13,650 nt of DNA from Sulfurimonas sp. UBA6014 (GTDB taxonomy: Bacteria; Campylobacterota; Campylobacteria; Campylobacterales; Sulfurimonadaceae), in the NCBI GenBank assembly GCA_002428085.1, contig DJAA01000062.1, positions 12,732 to 26,381 on the forward strand, read 5' to 3'. Below the pieces are notes generated by a model. The model ran no database searches and had not been told where the DNA came from. It saw only the letters and a program-made list of their open reading frames with translations. A program made the translations under genes and the position numbers. Below, piece by piece: positions 7,119 to 13,443 of the stretch (positions are counted from its first letter, which is position 1; each line of letters opens with the position of its first letter).

Positions 7119-7862
7119 TCATACTTTGCTCCAAAGCAAACCAAGATATTCATGCACAGCTCTTTGTGAAATTCCTAAGTCATGAACATTTGGTTCTCTT
7201 AAAAATCCCCTCTGCTCATTTTTCAAAAAGTCACTCGGTGCTGCGATAGGGTTTAATCCAAGCGAGCGAAAAAGCTCCATCGACCTTGGCATGTGAGCTG
7301 CGGAGGTTACCAAGATAAAAGGTGCATCACCGAGCAAACTTTTCGTAAAAAGAGCCTCTTCGTATGTATCTTTGGGAATTCCATTAATGATGATATTTTC
7401 CGCATCCACCCCAAGAGCCATCGCCAAAGAGGCATTCATTTTTGCGTTTGTCACATTTGTGCTCAGTTCGTAACCTGTAAAGATGAGTGTTGAGCCTTTG
7501 ATTTGTTTATGGAGTATCACCCCTTCTACAACTCTTTTGACTCCCGCATCGCCTATCTGCGAAGAGAGTGGCTGTAAGGGGTCTGTTGTGTGTCCACTTC
7601 CCAAAACATGGATAAATTTGATATTTTTCACGCCGTTATATTTGGGATATTTTTCTTCCAAACCCTTGACTAAAGCGTTTGAAAAAGGGGGATAAGCAAA
7701 CAAAAAAAGGATGCTAAACGCAAGGCTCAAAAATATTTTTGCCCGTTTTATTTTTTGTGTAAAAAGAAAAAAAAGTCCAAGGAGAAACAGCGTTACAATC
7801 ATCCCATAAGGCTCGATGAAAAAAGTCACAAACTTTTTCAATACAAATCCAAACTCCATCAT
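7119..7862 (-). CDS. YdcF/ElyC/SanA family (DUF218) membrane protein
   Basis: Two hydrophobic helices at about 19-37 and 40-57 precede a soluble DUF218 domain, and the layout matches E. coli ElyC rather than single-domain YdcF. Family signatures are visible: HVLGSGH (85-91), LIFTGYE (126-132), KMNASLAMALGVDAENII (141-158), PKDTYEEA (163-170) and LVTSAAHMPRSMELFRSLG (184-202). ElyC in E. coli is linked to envelope integrity and undecaprenyl lipid carrier metabolism; whether that holds here is inference. The first ATG overlaps the stop of the upstream hydrolase gene by four bases (ATGA), with AAGGGG five bases before it; a second ATG three bases on is equally usable. It is the last gene of the glyS operon and meets the EAL-HDOD gene tail to tail two bases away. 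Confidence 0.85.
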   Translation of the reverse strand: MMEFGFVLKKFVTFFIEPYGMIVTLFLLGLFFLFTQKIKRAKIFLSLAFSILFLFAYPPFSNALVKGLEEKYPKYNGVKNIKFIHVLGSGHTTDPLQPLSSQIGDAGVKRVVEGVILHKQIKGSTLIFTGYELSTNVTNAKMNASLAMALGVDAENIIINGIPKDTYEEALFTKSLLGDAPFILVTSAAHMPRSMELFRSLGLNPIAAPSDFLKNEQRGFLREPNVHDLGISQRAVHEYLGLLWSKV

Positions 7863-8635
7863 ACCATCCCCTTTTTTATCTCATCTATGACCCTATTATC
7901 CCACAGCAACTCTTTATGATGCAAACCCTCTAACTCTTGATAAAGTGTCAAATTTTTTACATGATTTTTCAAATTTCTCGCATTTTGAATAAACGTAACA
8001 TCATCTGCTTTACTTGCAAAAACATAGGTTTTTGCATCGACATTTTGGACAAGCTTTGTATTATCAAAGGTATATCGCAAAAGCCAAGGGTAGCGTAAAA
8101 TGACTTTTTTTCTTGACAAACTCGCCAGAGAATCAAACGAACCAACCAAAAAAAGCCCAAGAACTTTTTGTTTGCTCGCTATAAACGCTGCCACACATGA
8201 GCCTATAGAAAAGCCTAAAACATAAAAATCACCGTAGTTTTTTTGTACCCTTTGTGCGATAAGTTGCCCATCACTACGAATATTTTTTTCACTTACTACC
8301 CCACCACTTTTTCCATAAGAGCGGTAGTTAAACGTAATAACTCTTGTATATGGAAAACTTTGGGAGAGTTTATGGATGAGTCCAACACTGTCATGAGAGC
8401 GTCCCGCAAAAAAAAGAAGTGTCGCAACTGCCGTTTTTTCACCCTCAGCATGAGGCTCATACACAACCCCTTCAAGCCAAACGCCATCATCGGTTTGTAT
8501 CGATACAAACTCATACCGCACATCGTTCTCTTGATTTCTAAAATACGTTGGGGTAAAAACCATAAAATGTTGCCACTCATAAAAAGCAACCAGCAAAATT
8601 AGAAGCGTCACTATGCAAAAAGCAAAAACTATCAT
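7859..8635 (-). CDS. Membrane-anchored alpha/beta hydrolase (BEM46/ABHD17-like)
   Basis: Predicted serine hydrolase of 258 residues with an N-terminal membrane helix (MIVFAFCIVTLLILLVAFYEW), so the catalytic domain probably sits at the inner membrane. The nucleophile elbow is GFSIGS (S143), the acid is probably D211 or D212 in ASKADDVTF, and the histidine H239 or H240 in EGLHHKEL. FFAGRSHDS (75-83) matches the oxyanion-hole region and FNYRSYGKSGG (102-112) the strand and turn after it. The ATG at 8635 is preferred because it gives a 4-base ATGA overlap with the upstream stop and puts the hydrophobic helix at the N-terminus; an in-frame GTG at 8650 would add five residues. The substrate is unknown. 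Its place between an oxidoreductase and an ElyC-like protein gives no clear pathway. Confidence 0.83.
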   Translation of the reverse strand: MIVFAFCIVTLLILLVAFYEWQHFMVFTPTYFRNQENDVRYEFVSIQTDDGVWLEGVVYEPHAEGEKTAVATLLFFAGRSHDSVGLIHKLSQSFPYTRVITFNYRSYGKSGGVVSEKNIRSDGQLIAQRVQKNYGDFYVLGFSIGSCVAAFIASKQKVLGLFLVGSFDSLASLSRKKVILRYPWLLRYTFDNTKLVQNVDAKTYVFASKADDVTFIQNARNLKNHVKNLTLYQELEGLHHKELLWDNRVIDEIKKGMV

Positions 8636-9744
8636 CGCCTTCTCGCCCACCTTGCAAAAAATCTCGCAGGCAACAATTTCTTGTCAATCTCGACCCCATT
8701 TAAAATGTGTTGGCTGAGGATTTTAGCCAAATACGGGGCAAGGACAAAACCATATCCAGCACTGCCATTTAACATATAAAGATTTGGATAGTAGGTGTAG
8801 TTCTCAAAATTTGGTTTTTTATTTTCAAAATTGATATTTTTAGAAGCGAGTGTCTCTCTCGACTTTACCAAACCCCCAGCCAATGGCATATAATCAACCG
8901 AGCCCGAACGTAACCCTGTATAATCTTTAAGTATGGCAACATCTTCAAGAAGCAACGTTTTTGAAGCTTTGTGTAAAAGTTCACATCTCCCTTTGTCCAT
9001 GTCATATGGTTGGGTATTTTTTTGCGGATGGTAGTGGACGTCATGCGTCGCCCCAAGTGCTAAAATCCCCTCTTTTGCAGGTGAAATAGAGAGAAACTGA
9101 TGGATAGAACACCCATTTTTTGTACTCGTTCTCACATCAATACGATGTCCCCAAATCCCACGCAAATTTATATAAGGCTCATGGATCACCGCTTCATAGG
9201 CTCCCGTTGCCAAAACAACATTTTTAGCTTTATAGATTTGGTTGATAATCCACACCCCACCCTCATACACCAAACTCTCTACTTTTTCTTTTTTAAAATC
9301 TGCATCTTTGCTCATCGCTTCGCATATCTCACGCGCTGCTACCACACCCCCATCAAGAGAGATATTTTCCATACTCCTAGCAGATGGAAGCAGTTGATCT
9401 AAAAGTTCTTTTGGTGGAGTTTTAAGCGCGAGGGTTGTCTGTGTTTTAAACTCTTTAAGCATAAGTGCATCTTCTTCATTTTGGGCGATATGCAGAAGTG
9501 GGGCTTTAGTCAAGAACTCACTAAAATGCTCTTCATAAAACGCTAGGCTATATAAAAAAGCATCATGAAGTAACTCTTTGAGCTCCCCTTTTTTAGAAAA
9601 CTTTGGAGAGATAAAGGCACCAGCAGCACCGCTTCCACCATGTGCAATCCCTTCATGGTCAAATAAAATCACATTTTTATGGGCAAAACTAAATGCCATA
9701 CTTGCACCGTTTATCCCTGCGCCGATAATTGCTAAGTCATACAT
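8632..9744 (-). CDS. mnmC: FAD-dependent oxidoreductase, MnmC2-like (DAO superfamily), standalone
   Basis: FAD-binding protein of 370 residues of the D-amino acid oxidase superfamily. The Rossmann motif IIGAGINGASMA is at 6-17. The segment GGSGAAGAFISPKF followed by DAFLYSLAFYEEHF closely follows the C-terminal domain of E. coli MnmC, which oxidatively removes the carboxymethyl group of cmnm5(s2)U34 in tRNA. LRGIWGHR, TGLRSGSVDYMPLAGG and MLNGSAGYGFVLAPYLAKIL match the later substrate and FAD segments. E. coli MnmC also has an N-terminal methyltransferase domain, absent here, so if this is a tRNA enzyme the methylation is done by another protein. A general amine or amino acid oxidase is the alternative. 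The start lies 8 bases after the sixA stop with no clear SD, and its TGA overlaps the hydrolase ATG. The family call is firm, the tRNA role likely but unproven. Confidence 0.8.
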   Translation of the reverse strand: MYDLAIIGAGINGASMAFSFAHKNVILFDHEGIAHGGSGAAGAFISPKFSKKGELKELLHDAFLYSLAFYEEHFSEFLTKAPLLHIAQNEEDALMLKEFKTQTTLALKTPPKELLDQLLPSARSMENISLDGGVVAAREICEAMSKDADFKKEKVESLVYEGGVWIINQIYKAKNVVLATGAYEAVIHEPYINLRGIWGHRIDVRTSTKNGCSIHQFLSISPAKEGILALGATHDVHYHPQKNTQPYDMDKGRCELLHKASKTLLLEDVAILKDYTGLRSGSVDYMPLAGGLVKSRETLASKNINFENKKPNFENYTYYPNLYMLNGSAGYGFVLAPYLAKILSQHILNGVEIDKKLLPARFFARWARRR

Positions 9745-9752
9745 AAAGATTT

Positions 9753-10241
9753 TTATTGATATTTTTTAGGATAGGTAAAAGAGAGGAGTTTTGAATTTTG
9801 CGCACTAACTTGGCTCCATATTTGGCATGCAAATTCGATTTCTATCACGCCGCAGGTTGGGATATTGTCATAAACATCAACCAAAAAGTCTAACAACGTG
9901 TTCAACCCTGGATTATGCCCAAAGAGCATAATACTTTGATATTTATCATCAAAATTTTTGATAATTTCATACAAAGTTGCTCCACTTGCTTCATATATTT
10001 TTTCATCATACACAATTTTTTTACTCAGGCCAAGCTCTTTTGCAAACAATTTCGCCGTTGTTTTTGCTCTTTTTGCAGGACTTGAAAAAATCACTTCAGC
10101 GCGCACACCATTTTCATAAAGTTTTTTACCCATAAAAGGGGCATCTCGCTCGCCCCTTTTGTTCAAAGGTCGCTCAAAATCACTTAAGCTTGTGTTATCC
10201 CAGTTAGATTTTGCATGCCTTATGATGGTGAGTTTTTTCAT
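9753..10241 (-). CDS. sixA: SixA-like phosphohistidine phosphatase (histidine phosphatase superfamily)
   Basis: Small cytosolic phosphatase of 162 residues. The catalytic RHA motif is at the N-terminus (IIRHAKS; R8, H9), the second arginine is R58 in FSSPAKRAKTTA, and the second histidine is H109 in LFGHNPGLN. DFERPLNKRGERDA (21-34) is typical of SixA, which in E. coli removes phosphate from histidine phosphotransfer proteins. The target here cannot be told; other members act on small molecules. It starts 7 bases after the glyS stop, and the only GAGG is about 18 bases upstream within glyS, so translation probably depends on termination-reinitiation from glyS. The start is clear because the RHA motif must lie close to the N-terminus. 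Confidence 0.88.
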   Translation of the reverse strand: MKKLTIIRHAKSNWDNTSLSDFERPLNKRGERDAPFMGKKLYENGVRAEVIFSSPAKRAKTTAKLFAKELGLSKKIVYDEKIYEASGATLYEIIKNFDDKYQSIMLFGHNPGLNTLLDFLVDVYDNIPTCGVIEIEFACQIWSQVSAQNSKLLSFTYPKKYQ

Positions 10242-10248
10242 AAAAAAG

Positions 10249-12300
10249 CTAAATGCTTACCTCTTTAATGTCGGCAATATTTAAGATACTTTTATAAATA
10301 GAGGCTATCAAAGCTTTTCTATTATTTTTGAGCGCTTCATTTTCAGCGTTGACCATGACGTCTTCAAAAAACATATCAAGCTCAGGTTTAAGACCCAAAA
10401 GCGCATCGAGTTCCTCTTCGTAGGAGTTGTATTTTTCAGCCGTGACTTGCACATATCTCGTATATAAAATCTCTTCTGCTTTGTCTTCAAAGAGTGTCGC
10501 ATCTACTTGCATGGATTGGGTCATGTCGATATCTTTTGTGATATTTGCCACACGTTTAAATGTTGAAAACGCCTCACTAAAACCCTCACTGGCAACCATA
10601 GCATCAAGTGCTTCTATCTTTTTTGCCAAACGGAGAACTTCTCTCTCTCCTGAGGCTAAAACAGCCTCAATGATAGAAGGATTGATTTTGGTTACAACTT
10701 TTTTTATAGAGTTTGACACACTGAAATATTGCTTTACACGCTCCAAAAAGAAACTCTCAAATTTTTGCATATCGATAGTTTCGTATCCCACAGCTAATTT
10801 TTTTGTGGTCTCAACTATGTCAAATTCAAAATTGTGCTCTTTTGTAATTCTCAGGAGCCCGTTGACTGCACGACGAAGGGCAAAAGGGTCGCGTGAACCT
10901 GTTGGAATTTGGTTAACACTAAAGAGCCCCAAAAGAGTGTCAAGTTTAATACTCATGGCAACTATCGCGCTTAAAGGAGTCGATGGAAGCGCACTCTCTT
11001 CCCCATCAGGCAAATACTGCTCTGCTATGGCAGTTGCAACCTCTTCAGGCTCGCCCTGCTCTTTGGCATAATACCCGCCCATAAGCCCTTGAAGCTCAGT
11101 AAACTCATAAACCATTTCGCTCATGAGATCTGCTTTGGCAAGCAAAATGGCTCGAACTAAATGCTCTTTTTTAGCATCTATTTTATACATATCAAAAAGC
11201 GTATTGGCTATTTTTTTCTCTCGCTCGATTTTATCTGCAACTGTTCCAAGACCCTTCATAAAGACAACTTTTTCAAGCCCGTTTGTGCTGAGCCCTTTTT
11301 TTAAGTCATTGTCATAAAAAAAGAGTCCATCTGCCAAACGGGGACGCAACACTCTCTCATTTCCCTCTATAACTTTGGAAAAATCATCCGTGAGTGCATT
11401 AGAGACCACACAAAACTTGTTAATGAGTTTGCCATTTTGAAACACTGGAAAATAGCGTTGATGCTCCTTCATGGAGGTGATGATGACCTCAGGAGGAAGT
11501 CGCAAAAATGCTGCGTCAAACGAGCCTAAGAGCGCCGTAGGGTTTTCTGTAATGGCAACCACTTCTGCAAGCAAATCTTCATCTACTTCGATGGTGACAC
11601 TATTGTTTTGCTCCAAAAGGGCAAAATCTGCTAAAATCTTCTCTTTTCTTTGCTCCTGAAAAAGAGTGACTCCACCCTTTTTTAAAGTCTCAAAATACTC
11701 TTTTGCATCGCTAATTGGCAACGCGTCAAAGTTGCTGATACGATGAACAAAAGTGTGCTTTTTAGACTTTACACCAAAGAGTTCAACGTCCACCAACTCA
11801 TCCCCAAAAAGAACATTGACCCAGCGGATAGGACGGATAAAGCTCTCCTCCAAACTCCCCCATCGCATCGATTTTCCAAAATCAAGCGACTCTATCCACA
11901 TCCTAAGCATCTCAGAAATAAGCGCAACTGAAGCTTTGCCTTGAATATCTTTTTTATAGTAAAGAACCTCTTTGCCCCCTTTTTCTATGTGAGAGAGGGC
12001 GTCGAGTGAAACGCCGCATTTTTTGGCAAAACCTATCGCTGCTACAGTTGGTTCACCCTCTTTATATGCACTTGCAACAGGTGCTCCAAAAAACTCCTCT
12101 ACACTGTCACACTGATGCGTCTCAAACTCTCTGTGCCATAAAACTAAACGACGAGGGGTGTAGTAAAATTCAAACTCACACAGTAGAGAGTTTTTCTCTA
12201 AAATATCAGCATATTTTTTTTCAATATTTTGTAATTCTTTTAGAAGTGGAACTGCTGGAAGCTCTTCAACGCCAATTTCTATCAGGAGTGTTTTTAGCAT
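10249..12300 (-). CDS. glyS: Glycine-tRNA ligase beta subunit
   Basis: Beta subunit of the bacterial alpha2-beta2 glycyl-tRNA synthetase, which recognises tRNA(Gly) and, with the alpha subunit GlyQ, charges it with glycine; cytosolic. The 683 residues match the usual length. Signatures in order: LLIEIGVEELPA at the N-terminus, YYTPRRLVL (46-54), KSMRWG (143-148), FIRPIRWV (154-161), MKEHQRYFPVF (277-287), LAKADLMSEMVYEFTELQGLMGGYYA (in parts, 387-412, the HD-like region), PTGSRDPFALRRAVNGLLR (466-484) and a C-terminal helical DALR-type anticodon-binding region. glyQ is not in the window. It is the first gene of a five-gene minus-strand operon. The SD is weak (AGAGA about 8 bases before the ATG). 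Upstream are two strong palindromes. Confidence 0.97.
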   Translation of the reverse strand: MLKTLLIEIGVEELPAVPLLKELQNIEKKYADILEKNSLLCEFEFYYTPRRLVLWHREFETHQCDSVEEFFGAPVASAYKEGEPTVAAIGFAKKCGVSLDALSHIEKGGKEVLYYKKDIQGKASVALISEMLRMWIESLDFGKSMRWGSLEESFIRPIRWVNVLFGDELVDVELFGVKSKKHTFVHRISNFDALPISDAKEYFETLKKGGVTLFQEQRKEKILADFALLEQNNSVTIEVDEDLLAEVVAITENPTALLGSFDAAFLRLPPEVIITSMKEHQRYFPVFQNGKLINKFCVVSNALTDDFSKVIEGNERVLRPRLADGLFFYDNDLKKGLSTNGLEKVVFMKGLGTVADKIEREKKIANTLFDMYKIDAKKEHLVRAILLAKADLMSEMVYEFTELQGLMGGYYAKEQGEPEEVATAIAEQYLPDGEESALPSTPLSAIVAMSIKLDTLLGLFSVNQIPTGSRDPFALRRAVNGLLRITKEHNFEFDIVETTKKLAVGYETIDMQKFESFFLERVKQYFSVSNSIKKVVTKINPSIIEAVLASGEREVLRLAKKIEALDAMVASEGFSEAFSTFKRVANITKDIDMTQSMQVDATLFEDKAEEILYTRYVQVTAEKYNSYEEELDALLGLKPELDMFFEDVMVNAENEALKNNRKALIASIYKSILNIADIKEVSI

Positions 12301-12327
12301 ATTTATAGTCTCTTTTTAATTGATATG

Positions 12328-12358
12328 ACGCACTTAAATGAACGCGTCCATTTAAGTG
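12328..12358. repeat. Palindrome with ACGCACT head, copy 2 (upstream of glyS)
   Basis: ACGCACT (12328-12334) opens a perfect 10-base inverted repeat, CACTTAAATG (12331-12340) and CATTTAAGTG (12349-12358), with an 8-base loop containing ACGCGT. The head and left arm match copy 1 at 5864-5879 in 14 of 16 bases. It begins 27 bases upstream of the glyS ATG and would be in the glyS leader if transcription starts further out. No T-run follows on either strand, so it is not a typical intrinsic terminator. Confidence 0.65.
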
Positions 12359-12382
12359 GCAGGGACAACTTGTCCCTGCCAC
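12356..12382. repeat. 12-base perfect GC-rich palindrome
   Basis: GTGGCAGGGACA (12356-12367) and TGTCCCTGCCAC (12371-12382) form a perfect 12-base stem with an ACT loop. It shares GTG (12356-12358) with the preceding palindrome, so the two hairpins compete at their base. It stands out as GC-rich in an AT-rich region. No T-run follows in either direction. It may be a REP-like dispersed element, a leader structure of glyS, or a protein-binding site; nothing here decides. Confidence 0.6.
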
Positions 12383-12548
12383 CCCCTAAAGCTATAAAAA
12401 ACTTCGTTTTTCAAGAATTAAAGAATAAAGGGGTGTTGTAAATTTTGGTGCAATTTTATCTCTTTTTTGGTTAAAGGCTTATAAATTAATTATTGCTTAA
12501 ATGAGATAAATATCCTCTTCTTTATGTTTTTCTAAAAGTTTTGCGCGT

Positions 12549-12580
12549 TACAATAGCGTAAATAAAATCATATAAAAGGA
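12549..12580 (+). promoter_or_regulatory. Promoter -10 candidate and ribosome binding site of the superoxide reductase gene
   Basis: TACAAT at 12549-12554 is a good -10 box about 33 bases before the ATG; no clear -35 is seen, as is common in this phylum. AAAAGGA at 12574-12580 lies six bases before the ATG at 12587 and decides that start. Further upstream, 12479-12495 is an AT-rich near-palindrome centred on AATTAATT that might be an operator. Confidence 0.5.
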
Positions 12581-12586
12581 TTCCAT

Positions 12587-12973
12587 ATGCCAAAGATAAA
12601 TAAGTACGTAGATATAGACACTGTTGAGAGAGAAGCAAAAAAAGACCTTATAGACCGTCACTCTCCATTTATCCACTGCGCAGCAACTGCAAAAGCAGGC
12701 GAGCCGTTTGAAGTAACTGTAAAAATGGGAAATGAATACACGCATCCAGATGATTTTGACCATTTCATCGAATCTGTTACACTTTTTAACGGTGAGACAA
12801 AATTGGCACAAGCGACCTATGTTCCAGGAACTCTTGGAAATGTAAAAGCGCACAATACTACAACATTCACAATCATCCCAACAGGAAAGAAACTTACACT
12901 TATTGCACATGGTTACTGTACAAAACATGGTGTTTGGGAAGGAACTCCTGTAATCGTAGAAGTTGCAGAGTAG
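12587..12973 (+). CDS. Class II superoxide reductase (neelaredoxin/desulfoferrodoxin family)
   Basis: Non-haem iron protein of 128 residues that reduces superoxide to hydrogen peroxide without making oxygen; cytosolic. The His4-Cys iron site can be read off: H25 in RHSPFIHC, H53 in YTHPDD, H59 in FDHFIE, and C111 and H114 in GYCTKHGVWEG. There is no N-terminal rubredoxin-like desulforedoxin domain, which makes it class II. The short N-terminal arm before H25 is usual. The conserved Glu-Lys-His-x-Pro of many members reads Asp-Arg-His-Ser-Pro here (D23, R24), so the lysine that guides superoxide is an arginine. It stands alone between its own promoter and terminator, so it is probably monocistronic. 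Rubredoxin-type electron donors are not in the window. Confidence 0.9.
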   Translation: MPKINKYVDIDTVEREAKKDLIDRHSPFIHCAATAKAGEPFEVTVKMGNEYTHPDDFDHFIESVTLFNGETKLAQATYVPGTLGNVKAHNTTTFTIIPTGKKLTLIAHGYCTKHGVWEGTPVIVEVAE

Positions 12974-12975
12974 TT

Positions 12976-13029
12976 TTAAAGCCCTTTATTTAGGGCTTTA
13001 AGATGGCTTTTCATCTTTAAGCATTTTTT
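12976..13029 (+). terminator. Tandem-hairpin intrinsic terminator of the superoxide reductase gene
   Basis: Three bases after the stop codon, TTAAAGCCCT (12976-12985) pairs perfectly with AGGGCTTTAA (12992-13001) around a 6-base loop. A second hairpin pairs CTTTAAGATG (12996-13005) with CATCTTTAAG (13012-13021), 9 of 10 pairs, and is followed by TTTTTT (13024-13029). The second is the canonical terminator. The two share 12996-13001, so only one can form fully at a time. Confidence 0.75.
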
Positions 13030-13040
13030 ACTTTTCGCCC

Positions 13041-13145
13041 CTATTTAACCCGATAAAATATTTTTGTCAATACTTCTGATAAAATTTCATCAGGTAGAGA
13101 ATCAAAATCAATCTCAGCTTCAGGGAAATAATCTATACTATTCAT
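13041..13145 (-). CDS. Small acidic 34-residue ORF coupled to the antitoxin-like gene
   Basis: An ATG at 13145 overlaps the end of the antitoxin-like gene by eight bases, and AGAAGGG lies about five bases upstream, a good ribosome binding site. It encodes a 34-residue acidic peptide, MNSIDYFPEAEIDFDSLPDE then a basic tail ending FYRVK. No toxin family is recognised; RelE- or Doc-type toxins are far longer and basic. It could be a decayed remnant or a genuine small protein that takes the toxin's place. The coupled start makes translation plausible. Confidence 0.4.
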   Translation of the reverse strand: MNSIDYFPEAEIDFDSLPDEILSEVLTKIFYRVK

Positions 13146-13443
13146 TTATGCCCTTCTTTCTTAATCTTTCCATCATTTCTTCAAGACTAACCATTACTGC
13201 TGGCTCTTTCCTATTGTATTCTCTTTCATCAACTATTTTTGCGATTTGCTCATATTCATAAGATTCACTCATGGCTATAATTCTTTCATATTCATCAATA
13301 GGAACAAGTACGGCTTCTGGCTTATTGTGACGAATTACAGCAATCTTATTAAATGGACTACTCACTGGGCAATATCTTTTACTGTTGCCAAGCCCACGTC
13401 CAAACCTTACAATCGATTTCAAAATAAATTGAATTTCTTTCAT
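13138..13443 (-). CDS. Phd/YefM-family antitoxin-like protein
   Basis: The 101 residues contain NKIAVIRHNKPEAVLVPIDEYERI (in parts, about 32-55), the core DNA-binding and dimerisation segment of Phd/YefM antitoxins, followed by a helical acidic and basic C-terminus (SLEEMMERLRKK) of the kind that binds a toxin. In the family this protein neutralises a partner toxin and represses its own operon. Residues about 19-27 (GNSKRYCPV) look foreign; the +1 frame across 13365-13394 reads GLATVKDIAQ, which fits the family better, suggesting a pair of compensating frameshifts. The start at 13443 is the first ATG in frame but has no clear SD, and a heptamer is duplicated around it. No recognisable toxin is adjacent. 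Family call good, functionality doubtful. Confidence 0.65.
   Translation of the reverse strand: MKEIQFILKSIVRFGRGLGNSKRYCPVSSPFNKIAVIRHNKPEAVLVPIDEYERIIAMSESYEYEQIAKIVDEREYNRKEPAVMVSLEEMMERLRKKGINE

Noticed and set aside
6971..7249. A 92-codon plus-strand frame spanning the convergent junction
   Set aside because: It overlaps the ends of both the EAL-HDOD and YdcF-like genes, whose family motifs are clear, and has no motif of its own.
8243..8602. A 119-codon plus-strand open frame antisense to the alpha/beta hydrolase
   Set aside because: The hydrolase on the other strand has a complete catalytic set; this frame has no recognisable motif and no ribosome binding site.
8636..8650. Upstream GTG start for the hydrolase
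   Set aside because: The GTG gives a 19-base overlap and adds a charged MGEKA before the membrane helix; the ATG at 8635 with the common ATGA overlap is more likely, though the GTG cannot be excluded.
10427..11071. A 214-codon plus-strand open frame antisense to glyS
   Set aside because: It is a serine-rich, low-information translation with no motifs, lies wholly inside the strongly supported glyS gene, and is a product of glyS codon use on the opposite strand.
12328..12382. Intrinsic terminator reading for the palindromes upstream of glyS
   Set aside because: No T-run follows on either strand, and no gene ends here to be terminated.
12301..12586. T-box or glycine riboswitch controlling glyS
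   Set aside because: No T-box sequence, specifier-loop architecture or glycine aptamer pattern could be seen, and T-boxes are not expected in this phylum.
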